Source of the DNA: Bacteroidota bacterium
Lineage (GTDB): Bacteria; Bacteroidota; Bacteroidia; Flavobacteriales; Flavobacteriaceae
DNA length: 27,527 nucleotides
Direction of reading: 5' to 3'
Assembly: GCA_947468985.1 (NCBI GenBank)
Contig: CANINJ010000001.1
Coordinates: 1-27,527 of the forward strand
Shown piece after piece: positions 18,500 to 27,527 of this stretch (positions are counted from its first letter, which is position 1; every line of letters begins with the position of its first letter). Position numbers and translations under genes: made by a program. Below the pieces are notes generated by a model, which saw only the letters and a program-made list of their open reading frames with translations, was not told the DNA's origin and did no database searches.

Positions 18500-18529
18500 T
18501 TGTATAATGTAATTGAATTGCTATTTTTG
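18500..18529 (+). promoter_or_regulatory. Putative promoter of the PPIase-MoxR operon
   Basis: TTG at 18500-18502 and a perfect TAnnTTTG box, TATTTTTG at 18522-18529, are separated by 19 bp, matching the Bacteroidetes housekeeping promoter. The expected transcript would start near 18536 and leave a leader of about 50 nt before the first isomerase gene. Confidence 0.55.
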
Positions 18530-18586
18530 TGAGTTGCAATTTATACTTAACAATTTTAATATCATTATATAATTAATTTACATAAA

Positions 18587-20575
18587 ATGAAAATGAAACA
18601 ATTATTTTTTGGACTTTTACTTTCGTTAAATTTCATTGGATTTGCTCAAAATAACACGAAAGATGTTTTATTTACAATTGACAATAAGCCTTATTATACA
18701 GACGAATTTGCAAGAGTTTATAACAAAAATCTTGATTTAGTAAAAGATGAATCTCAAAAAGATTTGAATCAATATTTAGAATTATTTGTTGGTTATAAAC
18801 TTAAAATCAACAAAGCATATAAATTAGGATTGCAAGACGGAACCTCATACCAAAACGAGTTAAAGTCATATAGAACGCAACTTTCTAAAAATTATACATC
18901 AGATTCAAAAGTAACAAAAGAGCTTATCGAAGAAGGATACAAACGTTCTTTAAAAGAAATTAAAGCGTCTCATATATTATTAATGGTTGACGAAAATGCA
19001 ACTCCAGAAGACACTTTGAAAGCCTATAATCAAATTTTAGACCTTCGTAAAAGAGCTATTGCTGGTGAAGATTTTGGAAAATTAGCAACGGATTATTCTC
19101 AAGATCCTTCTGCAAAAGAAAATAAAGGGGATTTAGGATATTTCTCTGCTTTTAGAATGGTTTATGCTTTTGAAACTGCTGCTTATAAAACGGCAAAAGG
19201 AAACATTTCTAACCCTGTTCGTACACGTTTTGGATACCATTTGATAAAAGTTGAAGATGTTCGTGATAACAGAGGCGAGGTTTCTGTTGCTCATATTATG
19301 ATTTTGAACCCTGAAGCAGCTGCCGACGGTAAAGTTGAAGTTGATGCGGATAAAGCAAAAAATACAATTCAAGATATTTATAAAAAATTGCAACAAGGCG
19401 AAAAATTCGAGGATTTAGCCAAACAATTTTCTGAAGACAAATCATCTTCTTCAAAAGGGGGCGTATTAAATCGTTTTGGTTCGGGACAATTAAGTTCGGA
19501 AGAATTTGAAACGGTTGCCTTTTCATTGACAAAAGAAAATCCAATTTCTGAACCTTTCAAAAGTCAATTTGGGTGGCATATCGTAAAATTTCTTGATAAA
19601 TTTCCAGTAAAAACGTTGGAAGAAATGCAACCAGATTTAGAAACGAAAGTAAGTAAAGACGATCGTTCAAGATTGATTGTGGCTTCAATGACGGATAAAT
19701 TAAGAAAAAAATATACCGTAAAAAGAGACGATAAGTTATTTGCTGTGGTTTCTAAATTAATTACAAAAGATTTCTATGAAGGAAAATGGGAAGTTCCTGC
19801 AAATTTAAAAGATTTTAATGCAAATTTATTTACAATTAATAAAGTAAAATCGCTTACTGGCGCTTCTTTTTTAACGTTTGTAAAATCGCAACAAAAATCG
19901 CCAAACACGCTAAAACCAATTGCGAAACTTATTGATAAATTATATCAAAGTTATGTAGATCAAGAGTTGGCTCAATATTATGATGATAATTTGGAGAATG
20001 AATTCCCAGAATTTTCAGCTGTAATGGATGAATATCGCGATGGATTATTGCTTTTTGATTTAATGGAAAAAGAAATTTGGACAAAATCGAAAACAGATAC
20101 TTTAGGTTTGAAAAGCTTTTATGATAAAAATCTTAAAAATTACAATTGGAAAAACAGATTGGATGTAACTATTCTTTCATCTACAAAATTGGATGTAATT
20201 AAAAAAGCTGAAAAATTATTGAAACAAGATAAAACGGCTGATTTCATCAAAGAAAAATTGAATCTTAAAGATGGTATTGTAAATGTAATGTCAAAAGTGG
20301 GAGTTTTTGAAGAAGGAAACGAAGTGTTACCTAAAAACCTTAAATTTGAAACTGGAATTTCTGAAATTATTAAAGATGGGGAATATTATTTTGTCACTAA
20401 AGTAAATATAACACTGCCCGCAGGTCCAAAAACACTAGAAGAATGCAAAGGAAAAGTAATTAATGATTACCAACAATATTTGGAAGAAAACTGGGTTAAA
20501 GACTTAAAAAACGAATTTAAAGTTGAAGTAAACCAAGCGGTTTTTGAAAAAGTAAAAAAACAATTGAAACCATAA
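18587..20575 (+). CDS. Periplasmic peptidyl-prolyl cis-trans isomerase with two parvulin domains
   Basis: This 662-residue exported folding factor has a signal peptide at 1-20 (cut after GFA, before Q21). An N-terminal helical SurA/PrsA-like chaperone region (about 25-120) is followed by two parvulin domains: ASHILLMVD...GDLGYF...FGYHLIKVED (about 127-224) and VAHIMIL...GGVLNRFGSG...FGWHIVKFLD (about 234-337). A C-terminal part of about 320 residues is rich in Lys and lacks a third domain that I can identify. The product probably assists outer-membrane and secreted proteins in the periplasm. The ATG at 18587 was used; the one at 18593 is equally possible and changes only two residues. It is the first gene of a group with a second isomerase 86 bp downstream. 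Confidence 0.92.
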   Translation: MKMKQLFFGLLLSLNFIGFAQNNTKDVLFTIDNKPYYTDEFARVYNKNLDLVKDESQKDLNQYLELFVGYKLKINKAYKLGLQDGTSYQNELKSYRTQLSKNYTSDSKVTKELIEEGYKRSLKEIKASHILLMVDENATPEDTLKAYNQILDLRKRAIAGEDFGKLATDYSQDPSAKENKGDLGYFSAFRMVYAFETAAYKTAKGNISNPVRTRFGYHLIKVEDVRDNRGEVSVAHIMILNPEAAADGKVEVDADKAKNTIQDIYKKLQQGEKFEDLAKQFSEDKSSSSKGGVLNRFGSGQLSSEEFETVAFSLTKENPISEPFKSQFGWHIVKFLDKFPVKTLEEMQPDLETKVSKDDRSRLIVASMTDKLRKKYTVKRDDKLFAVVSKLITKDFYEGKWEVPANLKDFNANLFTINKVKSLTGASFLTFVKSQQKSPNTLKPIAKLIDKLYQSYVDQELAQYYDDNLENEFPEFSAVMDEYRDGLLLFDLMEKEIWTKSKTDTLGLKSFYDKNLKNYNWKNRLDVTILSSTKLDVIKKAEKLLKQDKTADFIKEKLNLKDGIVNVMSKVGVFEEGNEVLPKNLKFETGISEIIKDGEYYFVTKVNITLPAGPKTLEECKGKVINDYQQYLEENWVKDLKNEFKVEVNQAVFEKVKKQLKP

Positions 20576-20661
20576 AAATAATTTTAATTGCACTGTTTTC
20601 AAGTATTTAGAATAAATTAAAGTAAAAATTACAATTAATAAAATCGAATAAGATTTAGCGG

Positions 20662-22092
20662 ATGATGACAATAAATAAAATAAATATGAAATTTTTAAAT
20701 ACTAAAACGGCCCTAATTGTACTTTTTTCTGTGTTCTCTATTGCAATAAATGCACAAGAAATTATAAAGGAAAAAGTATCGGATTCAACGAAAGTTAAGA
20801 TGCCAACATCAAGACAAAAAGTCGATGGAATTATTGCAACTGTTGGCGATTATATCATTTTGGATTCAGATATTGATAAAGGATATTTAGAAATTTCAAG
20901 CCAAGGAAACTCTATAAAAGACATTTCAAGATGTCAGATGTTAGGGAAATTATTGGAAGATAAATTATATGCGCACCAAGCTATTCAAGACAGTATTGTT
21001 GTGAAAGATGATGAAGTTAAGAAAATGATGGACGACAGAATTAATTATATGGTGGAACAAATTGGTTCACTTGACAAAGTAATTCAGTACTACAAAAAGA
21101 ATTCTGAGGAAGAATTTAGAACGTATTTCTTTGACATTCTTAAAGAAAATAAGTTGACAGAAGAAATGCAAAAAAAGATTGTTGATGCTGTAGAAGTTAC
21201 ACCTGAGGAAGTTCGTACTTTTTTTAAGAAAATACCAACGGCTGAATTACCTGTTTTTGGATCAGAAATGGAAGTAGCACAAATTGTTGTAACTCCAAAA
21301 ATTACTGACGAAGAAAAGCAAAAAGTAATTGATAAATTGAAAGGATTTAAAAACGACATTCAAGGCGGTGCGAGTTTTTTCAGTAAGGCAGTTTTGTATT
21401 CTGAAGATCCAGGATCAAGATCTTCGGGTGGTTTTTATAAAATGACACGTAAAACACCTTTCGTTAAAGAGTTTAAAGATGTGGCTTTTAGTCTCGCCGA
21501 AGGTGAAATTTCGGAGCCTTTTCAAACTGATTTTGGGTATCATATTATTTATGTAGAAAAAATTAGAGGTCAAGAAATTGATTTGCGTCACATACTTTTA
21601 ATTCCTAAAGTTTCAGATGAATCATTGAAAGAAGCAAAAGAAAAAATTGCATTAATCAAAAAACGAATTGAAGATAAAGAGATTACATTTGCGGAAGCTG
21701 CAAGAACTTTATCTGATGAAAAAGAAACAAGAGCAAATGGGGGTGTATTAATTAATCCTAAAACTCAAGATACCCGTTTTGAATTGACAAAAATGGATCC
21801 TTCATTATACAGTAATGTTTCTAGTTTGAAAGAAGGTGAAATTTCAAGTCCATTGGCAGAAGAAGACCAATCTGGAAAAAAGAAATTCAAACTTTTAACG
21901 GTTACAAATCGTATCAATGAGCATACAGCTGATTATGCTAAAGATTATTTAAAAATCAAAAGTATTGCTTTAAAAGAAAAACAAATCAAAGGAATTGGTA
22001 AGTGGTTTGATGAAAAAATCAAAGAAACGTATATCAAAATCAATGGAGAATATAGAGATTGTAAATTCACCAACAATTGGTTAAAGAAATAG
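20662..22092 (+). CDS. SurA-like periplasmic peptidyl-prolyl cis-trans isomerase
   Basis: This protein is 476 residues from the first ATG, or 468 from M9 at 20686, which gives a cleaner signal peptide (MKFLNTKTALIV...INA, cut before Q32) and may be the true start. The mature protein has the SurA layout: an N-terminal chaperone domain opening with VDGIIATVGDYIILDSDIDK (54-73), then two parvulin domains at about 202-301 (MEVAQIVV...GGFYKM...FGYHIIYVEK) and 308-418 (LRHILLIP...GGVLINP). SurA escorts beta-barrel proteins to the outer membrane. This pair of isomerases in tandem suggests shared envelope folding work. It lies 86 bp after the first isomerase and 68 bp before the MoxR gene, with no terminator seen in either gap. 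Confidence 0.92.
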   Translation: MMTINKINMKFLNTKTALIVLFSVFSIAINAQEIIKEKVSDSTKVKMPTSRQKVDGIIATVGDYIILDSDIDKGYLEISSQGNSIKDISRCQMLGKLLEDKLYAHQAIQDSIVVKDDEVKKMMDDRINYMVEQIGSLDKVIQYYKKNSEEEFRTYFFDILKENKLTEEMQKKIVDAVEVTPEEVRTFFKKIPTAELPVFGSEMEVAQIVVTPKITDEEKQKVIDKLKGFKNDIQGGASFFSKAVLYSEDPGSRSSGGFYKMTRKTPFVKEFKDVAFSLAEGEISEPFQTDFGYHIIYVEKIRGQEIDLRHILLIPKVSDESLKEAKEKIALIKKRIEDKEITFAEAARTLSDEKETRANGGVLINPKTQDTRFELTKMDPSLYSNVSSLKEGEISSPLAEEDQSGKKKFKLLTVTNRINEHTADYAKDYLKIKSIALKEKQIKGIGKWFDEKIKETYIKINGEYRDCKFTNNWLKK

Positions 22093-22160
22093 TTTATTCT
22101 CGTATTGAGTTTTCAGATTTAAGACCATAATCTAAATCTAAATTTAAAATCTAAATTTTA

Positions 22161-23114
22161 ATGTCTGACGTAGCCGAAATAAATAAATTAGTCCAAAAAA
22201 GACTTGAACTTAAAGTTGAAATTGCAAAAATAATTGTTGGTCAGGAAGAAGTTGTGGATCAAATTTTATTGAGTATTTTCTCTGGCGGACATGCACTTTT
22301 AGTTGGTGTTCCGGGATTGGCAAAAACGTTGATGGTTAATACTATTGCGCAGGCTTTGGGATTGGACTTTAAAAGAATTCAATTTACTCCAGATTTAATG
22401 CCTTCAGATATTTTGGGAAGTGAAATTTTAGATGAAAACAGACAGTTCAAATTCTTGAAAGGGCCAATTTTTTCTAATATTATTTTGGCAGATGAGATTA
22501 ATAGAACGCCACCTAAAACCCAAGCAGCTTTATTAGAAGCAATGCAAGAACGTGCCGTTACCATCGCAGGTCATAATTATAAATTATCGTTGCCTTATTT
22601 TGTTTTGGCAACGCAAAATCCAATTGAGCAAGAAGGAACATATCCTTTGCCAGAAGCGCAATTAGACCGTTTTATGTTCTCTATAAAATTAGATTATCCT
22701 TCTTTTGCCGAGGAAGTTCAGGTGGTAAAAAGCACGACTTCTGATGCGAATATCACCGTAAATCCATTGTTCAATTCACAAGAAATTATCGATTTTCAAC
22801 AGTTAATTCGTAGAATTCCTGTTGCTGATAATGTCATTGAATATGCGGTAACTTTAGTAAGCAAAACGCGCCCTGAGAATGCGTTTTCAAATGAATTTGT
22901 AAAAAACTATATCGATTGGGGAGCAGGACCAAGAGCCTCTCAAAATTTGATTTTAGCGGCTAAAGCAAATGCTGCTTTCAACGGAAAATTCTCACCAGAT
23001 ATTGAAGATGTAAAAGCCGTTGCAACAGGAATTTTAAGACATCGTGTTGTTAAAAATTACAAAGCCGATGCGGAAGGAATTTCAATTGAAAAAATAATCA
23101 ATTCCTTGTTGTAA
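22161..23114 (+). CDS. MoxR-family AAA+ ATPase
   Basis: This 317-residue cytosolic AAA+ ATPase has a Walker A motif GVPGLAKT at 49-56, Walker B IILADEIN at 107-114, sensor 1 ATQNP at 150-154, LDRF at 168-171 and a sensor 2 region WGAGPRAS. The TPDLMPSDILGSE segment (76-88) is typical of the MoxR branch. MoxR proteins act as chaperone-like ATPases that usually work with von Willebrand factor A proteins and DUF58 partners encoded next to them. Here no such partner follows: a terminator and then aconitase come next, so partners must be encoded elsewhere. The gene follows the SurA-like gene by 68 bp and is probably co-transcribed with it. Confidence 0.94.
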   Translation: MSDVAEINKLVQKRLELKVEIAKIIVGQEEVVDQILLSIFSGGHALLVGVPGLAKTLMVNTIAQALGLDFKRIQFTPDLMPSDILGSEILDENRQFKFLKGPIFSNIILADEINRTPPKTQAALLEAMQERAVTIAGHNYKLSLPYFVLATQNPIEQEGTYPLPEAQLDRFMFSIKLDYPSFAEEVQVVKSTTSDANITVNPLFNSQEIIDFQQLIRRIPVADNVIEYAVTLVSKTRPENAFSNEFVKNYIDWGAGPRASQNLILAAKANAAFNGKFSPDIEDVKAVATGILRHRVVKNYKADAEGISIEKIINSLL

Positions 23115-23130
23115 TAAAATAGAATAATTG

Positions 23131-23170
23131 AAAAGCCTCAAAATTTAGAAATAAGTTTTGAGGCTTTTTT
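23131..23170 (+). terminator. Rho-independent terminator after the MoxR gene
   Basis: A perfect 13-bp stem, AAAAGCCTCAAAA (23131-23143) with TTTTGAGGCTTTT (23156-23168), closes a 12-nt loop and runs into a T tract. It lies 17 bp beyond the MoxR stop codon and ends the isomerase-MoxR transcript. Confidence 0.92.
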
Positions 23171-23445
23171 GTTTTGTGAAATGGGCAACAAATAGCAATC
23201 CGAACTATTTATTCTAATTTCAACTTCTAAAATTAGCAATAGCTATTAAATTTGAATTAAGCCTTATTTATATAGATTAAAGAGAATTTCCTAATATGCT
23301 TCATTCCGAATTTGATAATAATAATAGTTTTAATTAATAATTTTATAATATTTTAATTCTATTTTGATTATATCTCAATATAAATGTTGAAAATTGACAT
23401 TTTACAAATAATAATCACTTCAAATGCTACTTTTATTAAAATATC

Positions 23446-23475
23446 TTTAATATTAATCGGAATTGTTTAAATTTG
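23446..23475 (+). promoter_or_regulatory. Putative aconitase promoter
   Basis: A perfect Bacteroidetes -7 box, TAAATTTG (23468-23475), is preceded by TTTA (23446-23449) at an 18-bp spacing. The box ends 27 bp upstream of the aconitase ATG, giving a leader of about 20 nt. Confidence 0.5.
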
Positions 23476-23502
23476 TAGTCTAATAAACTAACACAGATTA
23501 CT

Positions 23503-25767
23503 ATGGCTTTTGATATTGATATGATTAAAAAGGTTTACGATACTATGTCTTCTCGCGTTGATAAAGCAAGAGAAATCGTTGGAAGACCCTTAACATTAAC
23601 AGAGAAAATTTTATATTCACACCTTTGGGAAGGAATGCCTTCAAAAGCATTCAAAAAAGGAGTTGACTATGTTGATTTCGCACCAGACCGTGTTGCGTGT
23701 CAAGATGCGACTGCACAAATGGCTTTGTTGCAATTTATGCACGCTGGAAAACCTAAAGTTGCTATTCCAACAACAGTGCATTGCGATCACTTGATTCAAG
23801 CAAAAGTAGATGCAGTAACCGATTTAGCACGTGCAAAATCACAAAGTAGTGAAGTATTTGATTTTCTATCTTCAGTATCAAACAAATACGGAATCGGTTT
23901 CTGGAAACCAGGAGCAGGTATTATCCACCAAGTAGTTTTAGAAAATTATGCATTTCCAGGTGGAATGATGATTGGAACCGATTCACATACTGTAAATGCA
24001 GGTGGGTTAGGGATGTTAGCCATTGGTGTTGGTGGTGCCGATGCAGTAGATGTTATGTCAGGAATGGCTTGGGAATTGAAATTTCCTAAATTAATCGGAG
24101 TAAAATTAACTGGAAAATTATCAGGTTGGACAGCTCCAAAAGATGTAATCTTGAAAGTTGCCGGAATTTTAACTGTAAAAGGAGGAACTGGTGCAATCGT
24201 TGAATATTTTGGCGAAGGCGCAACCGCAATGTCTTGTACAGGAAAAGGAACTATTTGCAATATGGGCGCCGAAATTGGAGCAACTACTTCTACTTTTGGA
24301 TATGACGATTCTATGAGCCGTTATTTACGTTCTACAAACAGAGCTGATGTTGCCGATGCTGCCGATAAAGTAGCTGCTTACTTAACAGGTGATGCTGAAG
24401 TATATGCAAACCCAGAGCAGTATTTCGACCAAGTAATAGAAATTAATTTATCAGAATTAGAGCCGCATTTAAACGGACCTTATACACCAGATTTATCAAC
24501 TCCAATTTCTAAAATGAAAGAAGAAGCGATAAAAAATAACTGGCCTTTGAAAATTGAAGTAGGTTTAATAGGTTCTTGTACGAACTCATCGTATGAAGAT
24601 ATTGCTCGTGCCGCTTCATTAGCGAAGCAAGTAACCGACAAAAAATTAAAAATAAAATCACAATTTACCATTACTCCAGGTTCTGAAGTAGTGCGTTATA
24701 CTATTGAGCGTGATGGATTTATCGACACTTTCGATGCCATTGGAGCGACTGTTTTTGCAAATGCTTGCGGACCGTGTATCGGAATGTGGGACAGAGAAGG
24801 AGCAGAGAAGGAAGAACGCAACACTATCGTTCACTCGTTCAACCGAAATTTTTCAAAACGTGCCGATGGAAACCCTAATACTTTGGCTTTCGTAGGTTCA
24901 CCTGAATTGGTTACCGCTCTTGCAATCGCAGGAGATTTAGGTTTCAATCCTTTGATGGACAAATTAATCAACGAAGACGGTGAAGAAGTAATGTTAGATG
25001 AACCAACAGGAAATGAATTGCCTCCAAAAGGTTTTGATGCCGAAGACCCAGGTTTTCAAGCACCAGCTGAAGATGGTTCGGGAGTTCAAATCTTGGTAAG
25101 CGAAACATCTGAGCGTTTGCAGTTGCTTGCACCTTTCACTGCTTGGGATGGAAAAAACATTACAGGAGCAAAATTGCTTATCAAAGCATTCGGAAAATGT
25201 ACTACAGATCACATTTCTATGGCGGGACCTTGGTTGCGTTTCCGTGGACATTTAGATGCGATTTCTAATAATATGTTGATTGGTGCTATTAATGCGTACA
25301 ACCAAAAAACGAATAATGTAAAAAACCAATTAACAGGAGTTTACGATGCAGTTCCTGCTGTAGCTCGTGCTTATAAAGCTGCTGGAATTCCTTCTGTAGT
25401 TGTGGGAGATCACAATTACGGCGAAGGTTCTTCAAGAGAACACGCTGCAATGGAGCCTCGTTTCTTGGGTGTAAAAGCCGTATTGGTAAAATCATTTGCG
25501 CGTATTCACGAAACCAACTTGAAAAAACAAGGAATGTTAGGATTAACGTTTGCTAACGAAGCCGATTACGATAAAATCCAAGAAGATGACACGATTAACT
25601 TTGTAGATTTAGTAGATTTTGCACCAGGAAAACCGTTAACTTTAGAATTCGTTCACGCTGATGGTTCAAAAGACATAATTTTAGCAAACCATACTTACAA
25701 CGAAGGTCAAATTGGCTGGTTTGTAGCAGGTTCAGCATTGAACTTAATTGCTGCTGGAAAAGCATAA
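23503..25767 (+). CDS. Aconitate hydratase, mitochondrial-type
   Basis: This 754-residue TCA-cycle enzyme converts citrate to isocitrate through cis-aconitate with a [4Fe-4S] cluster. The three cluster ligands are C359 in GSCTNS and C422 and C425 in ACGPC. The N-terminal HCDHLIQ and GTDSHT segments and the C-terminal swivel motif [14 protein letters not shown] carry the substrate-binding residues. The length and the opening sequence resemble the mitochondrial class rather than the longer AcnA (about 890 residues) or AcnB of Escherichia coli. It has its own promoter-like sequence and a terminator on each side, so it is probably monocistronic. All cluster ligands are present. Confidence 0.97.
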   Translation: MAFDIDMIKKVYDTMSSRVDKAREIVGRPLTLTEKILYSHLWEGMPSKAFKKGVDYVDFAPDRVACQDATAQMALLQFMHAGKPKVAIPTTVHCDHLIQAKVDAVTDLARAKSQSSEVFDFLSSVSNKYGIGFWKPGAGIIHQVVLENYAFPGGMMIGTDSHTVNAGGLGMLAIGVGGADAVDVMSGMAWELKFPKLIGVKLTGKLSGWTAPKDVILKVAGILTVKGGTGAIVEYFGEGATAMSCTGKGTICNMGAEIGATTSTFGYDDSMSRYLRSTNRADVADAADKVAAYLTGDAEVYANPEQYFDQVIEINLSELEPHLNGPYTPDLSTPISKMKEEAIKNNWPLKIEVGLIGSCTNSSYEDIARAASLAKQVTDKKLKIKSQFTITPGSEVVRYTIERDGFIDTFDAIGATVFANACGPCIGMWDREGAEKEERNTIVHSFNRNFSKRADGNPNTLAFVGSPELVTALAIAGDLGFNPLMDKLINEDGEEVMLDEPTGNELPPKGFDAEDPGFQAPAEDGSGVQILVSETSERLQLLAPFTAWDGKNITGAKLLIKAFGKCTTDHISMAGPWLRFRGHLDAISNNMLIGAINAYNQKTNNVKNQLTGVYDAVPAVARAYKAAGIPSVVVGDHNYGEGSSREHAAMEPRFLGVKAVLVKSFARIHETNLKKQGMLGLTFANEADYDKIQEDDTINFVDLVDFAPGKPLTLEFVHADGSKDIILANHTYNEGQIGWFVAGSALNLIAAGKA

Positions 25768-25786
25768 TCATATTTTCAATTATACT

Positions 25787-25819
25787 AAAAACGCGTTGTG
25801 AAAACAGCGCGTTTTTTTA
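25787..25819. terminator. Terminator after aconitase, with GAAA loop
   Basis: The stem AAAAACGCGTTGT (25787-25799) with ACAGCGCGTTTTT (25804-25816) has one G-T pair and is closed by a GAAA tetraloop. A T tract follows on the + strand and, in mirror form, on the - strand, so it may serve both aconitase and the convergent lipoprotein gene. Confidence 0.88.
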
Positions 25820-26008
25820 TTTTAAATTAAATGATCTTAATAAATGATCGTTTATTTTTATATTATTCGATTCGAGTTGATAATTATGTTTACATAAAAG
25901 TAAACTTTTCATTTGTGTTTATATGCAAGGATTTTGATGAATTCTCGATCAGGGTATATCATTGCCAAAATTTATTTGAAAGACAATAAAAATTCTAGGG
26001 TAATTTAC

Positions 26009-26458
26009 TTATTCGGTGTAATTTACTTTCGGCTTACTTTTTCCTTTTAAATAAGATTCTCCCTCTTCTTTACTTAATATATCAAAAGAAAAACCTCCAA
26101 AATGAGGGTATTGTTTTAAATAATAAATTTTACCAACTTTAGCATTTATTATAAATAAATCTTCGCTATTTACGGATCCAAGTGTAATACCTGCATGAAT
26201 AATTTGTGTATTCCCAATTGTGTATTTCCCTTCTACCACATCCCAACATAAATAGCCGTTACCTCCCGTTTTTCCAATTAAAACATCATTGCAATATATT
26301 GCAGTAGAAACAGCACCTCCTTTAAATCCAGGACGGATAACATATATTCTTGCTTTATTATTTTCGATCTCTGTTGACTGAGTAAATTTTTGAAATTGTG
26401 TTGTTGTGGCACATGAACCTAATATCAATAAGAATATGTATAGGAAATTCTTTTTCAT
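26009..26458 (-). CDS. DUF2846-like lipoprotein
   Basis: This 149-residue small lipoprotein is of unknown function. The signal is MKKNFLYIFLLILGSC with a lipobox LGSC and the lipidated cysteine at C16. The mature part starts ATTTQFQKF and carries a beta-rich domain beginning KARIYVIRPGFKGGAVSTAI (36-55), with CNDVLIGKTGGNGYLCWDVVEGKYTI after it. This pattern, in which a residue-poor linker leads into ARIYV and later a xxGxY/F strand, resembles the DUF2846 family. The protein is probably anchored in the inner or outer membrane facing the periplasm. It stands alone: aconitase converges on it and a GNAT gene lies 138 bp upstream in the same direction. The family assignment is from memory of the motif. 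Confidence 0.75.
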   Translation of the reverse strand: MKKNFLYIFLLILGSCATTTQFQKFTQSTEIENNKARIYVIRPGFKGGAVSTAIYCNDVLIGKTGGNGYLCWDVVEGKYTIGNTQIIHAGITLGSVNSEDLFIINAKVGKIYYLKQYPHFGGFSFDILSKEEGESYLKGKSKPKVNYTE

Positions 26459-26488
26459 TTATGAGTATTTTTTTTGAGTTATTTTTAA

Positions 26489-26496
26489 CAAATATA
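26489..26496 (-). promoter_or_regulatory. Putative -7 box of the DUF2846-like gene
   Basis: The complement of 26489-26496 reads TATATTTG, a perfect TAnnTTTG box, 30 bp before the start codon. No convincing -33 element is visible at the usual distance. Confidence 0.35.
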
Positions 26497-26596
26497 CTAA
26501 AACACTTTTGATAGTATAGGTTATTTTTTTTTAAATATTTTATACTTTTTTAGAATTGATTCTTAATTAAAGCAAAAATTAACAACTTTTGAAAAA

Positions 26597-27049
26597 TCAA
26601 CCGATGGTTTTCGCAAAGCAAATGCTTTTGACAACACCTTTATAATTTCCGTAATTTTCTATTTTTTCATAACCATTTTTGGGATACAACCCAATCGCTT
26701 CCACTTGCATTATTCCCGTTTCCAAGATGCATTTTGTATTGCCTAATTCTTTTGCCCAAGCTTCTAGTTCGGTAAGGATTTTGGATGCAATTCCCTTGTT
26801 GCGGTGCAATTCCGGGACGTACATTCGTTTGATTTCGACAGTGTTTTCTGAATAAGTTCTAAACGCCCCGCAACCTACAGGCGTATTGTTTTCAAAAGCA
26901 ATAAGTACTTCATTGAGAACTGCCGTCTGATTTAAATCCGCATAAAATACGTGGTCTTCTCCATCAAGAATTTTCAAGATGGCATCCAATTCAACGACTA
27001 ATTTTTTGAAATCAGGATTTTCAGAGTGGGTTCTTAAGAATGAAATCAT
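26597..27049 (-). CDS. GNAT family N-acetyltransferase
   Basis: This 150-residue cytosolic acetyltransferase of unknown substrate has the GNAT motif A pattern R/QxxGxG/A as R83-N-K-G86-I-A88 within YVPELHRNKGIASKIL. The preceding strand is VGCGAFRTYSENTVEIKRMYV, and the later motif B region is CILETGIMQVEAIGLYPKNGYEKI, ending in the usual NGYxxxxNYG turn. The length is typical for a single GNAT domain and the gene is intact. It appears to have its own promoter (a TATTTTTG box 19 bp upstream). The neighbours give no hint about the substrate. Confidence 0.92.
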   Translation of the reverse strand: MISFLRTHSENPDFKKLVVELDAILKILDGEDHVFYADLNQTAVLNEVLIAFENNTPVGCGAFRTYSENTVEIKRMYVPELHRNKGIASKILTELEAWAKELGNTKCILETGIMQVEAIGLYPKNGYEKIENYGNYKGVVKSICFAKTIG

Positions 27050-27068
27050 AGTTAATATTTATTGATCA

Positions 27069-27076
27069 CAAAAATA
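27069..27076 (-). promoter_or_regulatory. Putative -7 box of the GNAT gene
   Basis: The complement of 27069-27076 reads TATTTTTG, a perfect TAnnTTTG box, ending 19 bp before the GNAT ATG. A matching -33 TTG was not found at 19-20 bp. Confidence 0.4.
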
Positions 27077-27190
27077 GTTAAAACTATGCCTTATATGGTT
27101 AAAAAAGTTGATGGTTGTTGGTTGATGGGGAAATCAGGTTTTTAAATTTTTAATACCCAAAAAATATAACCCAAAAAATAAATTCTCAAG

Positions 27191-27284
27191 TAGCCCCGAT
27201 TGAGGCGGTATCCTCGCAGCAAAGCGAAGAGATTAAGCCGAAAGCGGGAATTACAATTACTGAAAGGCAGAGACAAATCGCTCC
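27191..27284. repeat. Structured intergenic repeat, copy B
   Basis: This diverged copy of the element at 4757-4823 begins TAGCCCCGATTGAGGCGGTA and ends CGCTCC, with a longer 3' part (about 27 bp extra). The TCGC/GCGA stem (27214-27217 with 27224-27227) corresponds to the central hairpin of copy A. The outer stem is CCCG/CGGG (27195-27198 with 27245-27248), where copy A has CCTG/CAGG, a compensatory change. It lies between the divergent GNAT and dnaK genes, reading in the dnaK direction. An ORF that overlaps it on the other strand is not a real gene. Confidence 0.65.
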
Positions 27285-27390
27285 AAAATGTCATATTGTC
27301 AGAAATTATAATGTCAAATAGGTGTATTACTGACAATTGTTGGGGATTGGTAGTGTGGCATAAAGATTGACTTATGGAAATTGAGTTTAG

Positions 27391-27527
<137 letters not shown>

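Larger units (their letters stand above)
23115..23502. other. Intergenic region between the MoxR gene and aconitase
   Basis: This 388-bp AT-rich spacer contains the MoxR terminator at its left end and the aconitase promoter at its right end. In the roughly 270 bp between them I see no ORF, RNA gene or clear repeat. Confidence 0.7.

Noticed and set aside
27142..27336. A 64-codon leftward ORF overlapping the structured repeat upstream of dnaK
   Set aside because: It lies across repeat copy B, shows no protein-like pattern, and its frame is explained by the GC-richer repeat sequence.

Overview
The window looks like chromosomal DNA of a Flavobacterium-like member of the Bacteroidetes. It is AT-rich, it encodes a giant type IX secretion (T9SS) cargo protein with a C-terminal sorting domain, its promoters resemble the Bacteroidetes -7 box TAnnTTTG, and Shine-Dalgarno sequences are not evident. 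Family assignments rest on motifs read by eye; no database was searched.

Layout. Positions 1-80 hold the start of a leftward short-chain dehydrogenase. Positions 151-833 hold a REP-associated transposase (RAYT) gene lying between two copies of a REP-like palindrome. Next comes a leftward cluster, read from right to left: uridine kinase (udk), a FtsB/DivIC-like division protein, and the small and large subunits of methylmalonyl-CoA mutase. A structured intergenic repeat sits between udk and the division gene. From 5816 to 16669 a single rightward gene encodes a 3617-residue surface or secreted protein made of beta-helix, FnIII-like, Ig/PKD-like and jelly-roll-like modules. It converges on prfC (release factor 3), with a bidirectional terminator between them. 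Divergently from prfC run two SurA/PpiC-type periplasmic prolyl isomerases and a MoxR-type AAA+ ATPase, ended by a terminator. Aconitase follows with its own promoter and terminator. The right end has a leftward DUF2846-like lipoprotein, a leftward GNAT acetyltransferase, a second, diverged copy of the structured repeat, and the first 35 codons of dnaK.

How the genes fit together. Most are core functions: propionate/succinate carbon flow (mutAB) and the TCA cycle (aconitase), nucleotide salvage (udk), translation (prfC), envelope protein folding (the two isomerases) and chaperoning (dnaK). The accessory parts are the giant T9SS protein, the RAYT/REP unit and the dispersed structured repeat. 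I see no CRISPR array, phage, toxin-antitoxin or defence system. The strongest candidates for new biology are the nested palindromes tied to the RAYT gene and the two-copy structured repeat, in which one stem base pair differs in a compensatory way between the copies.
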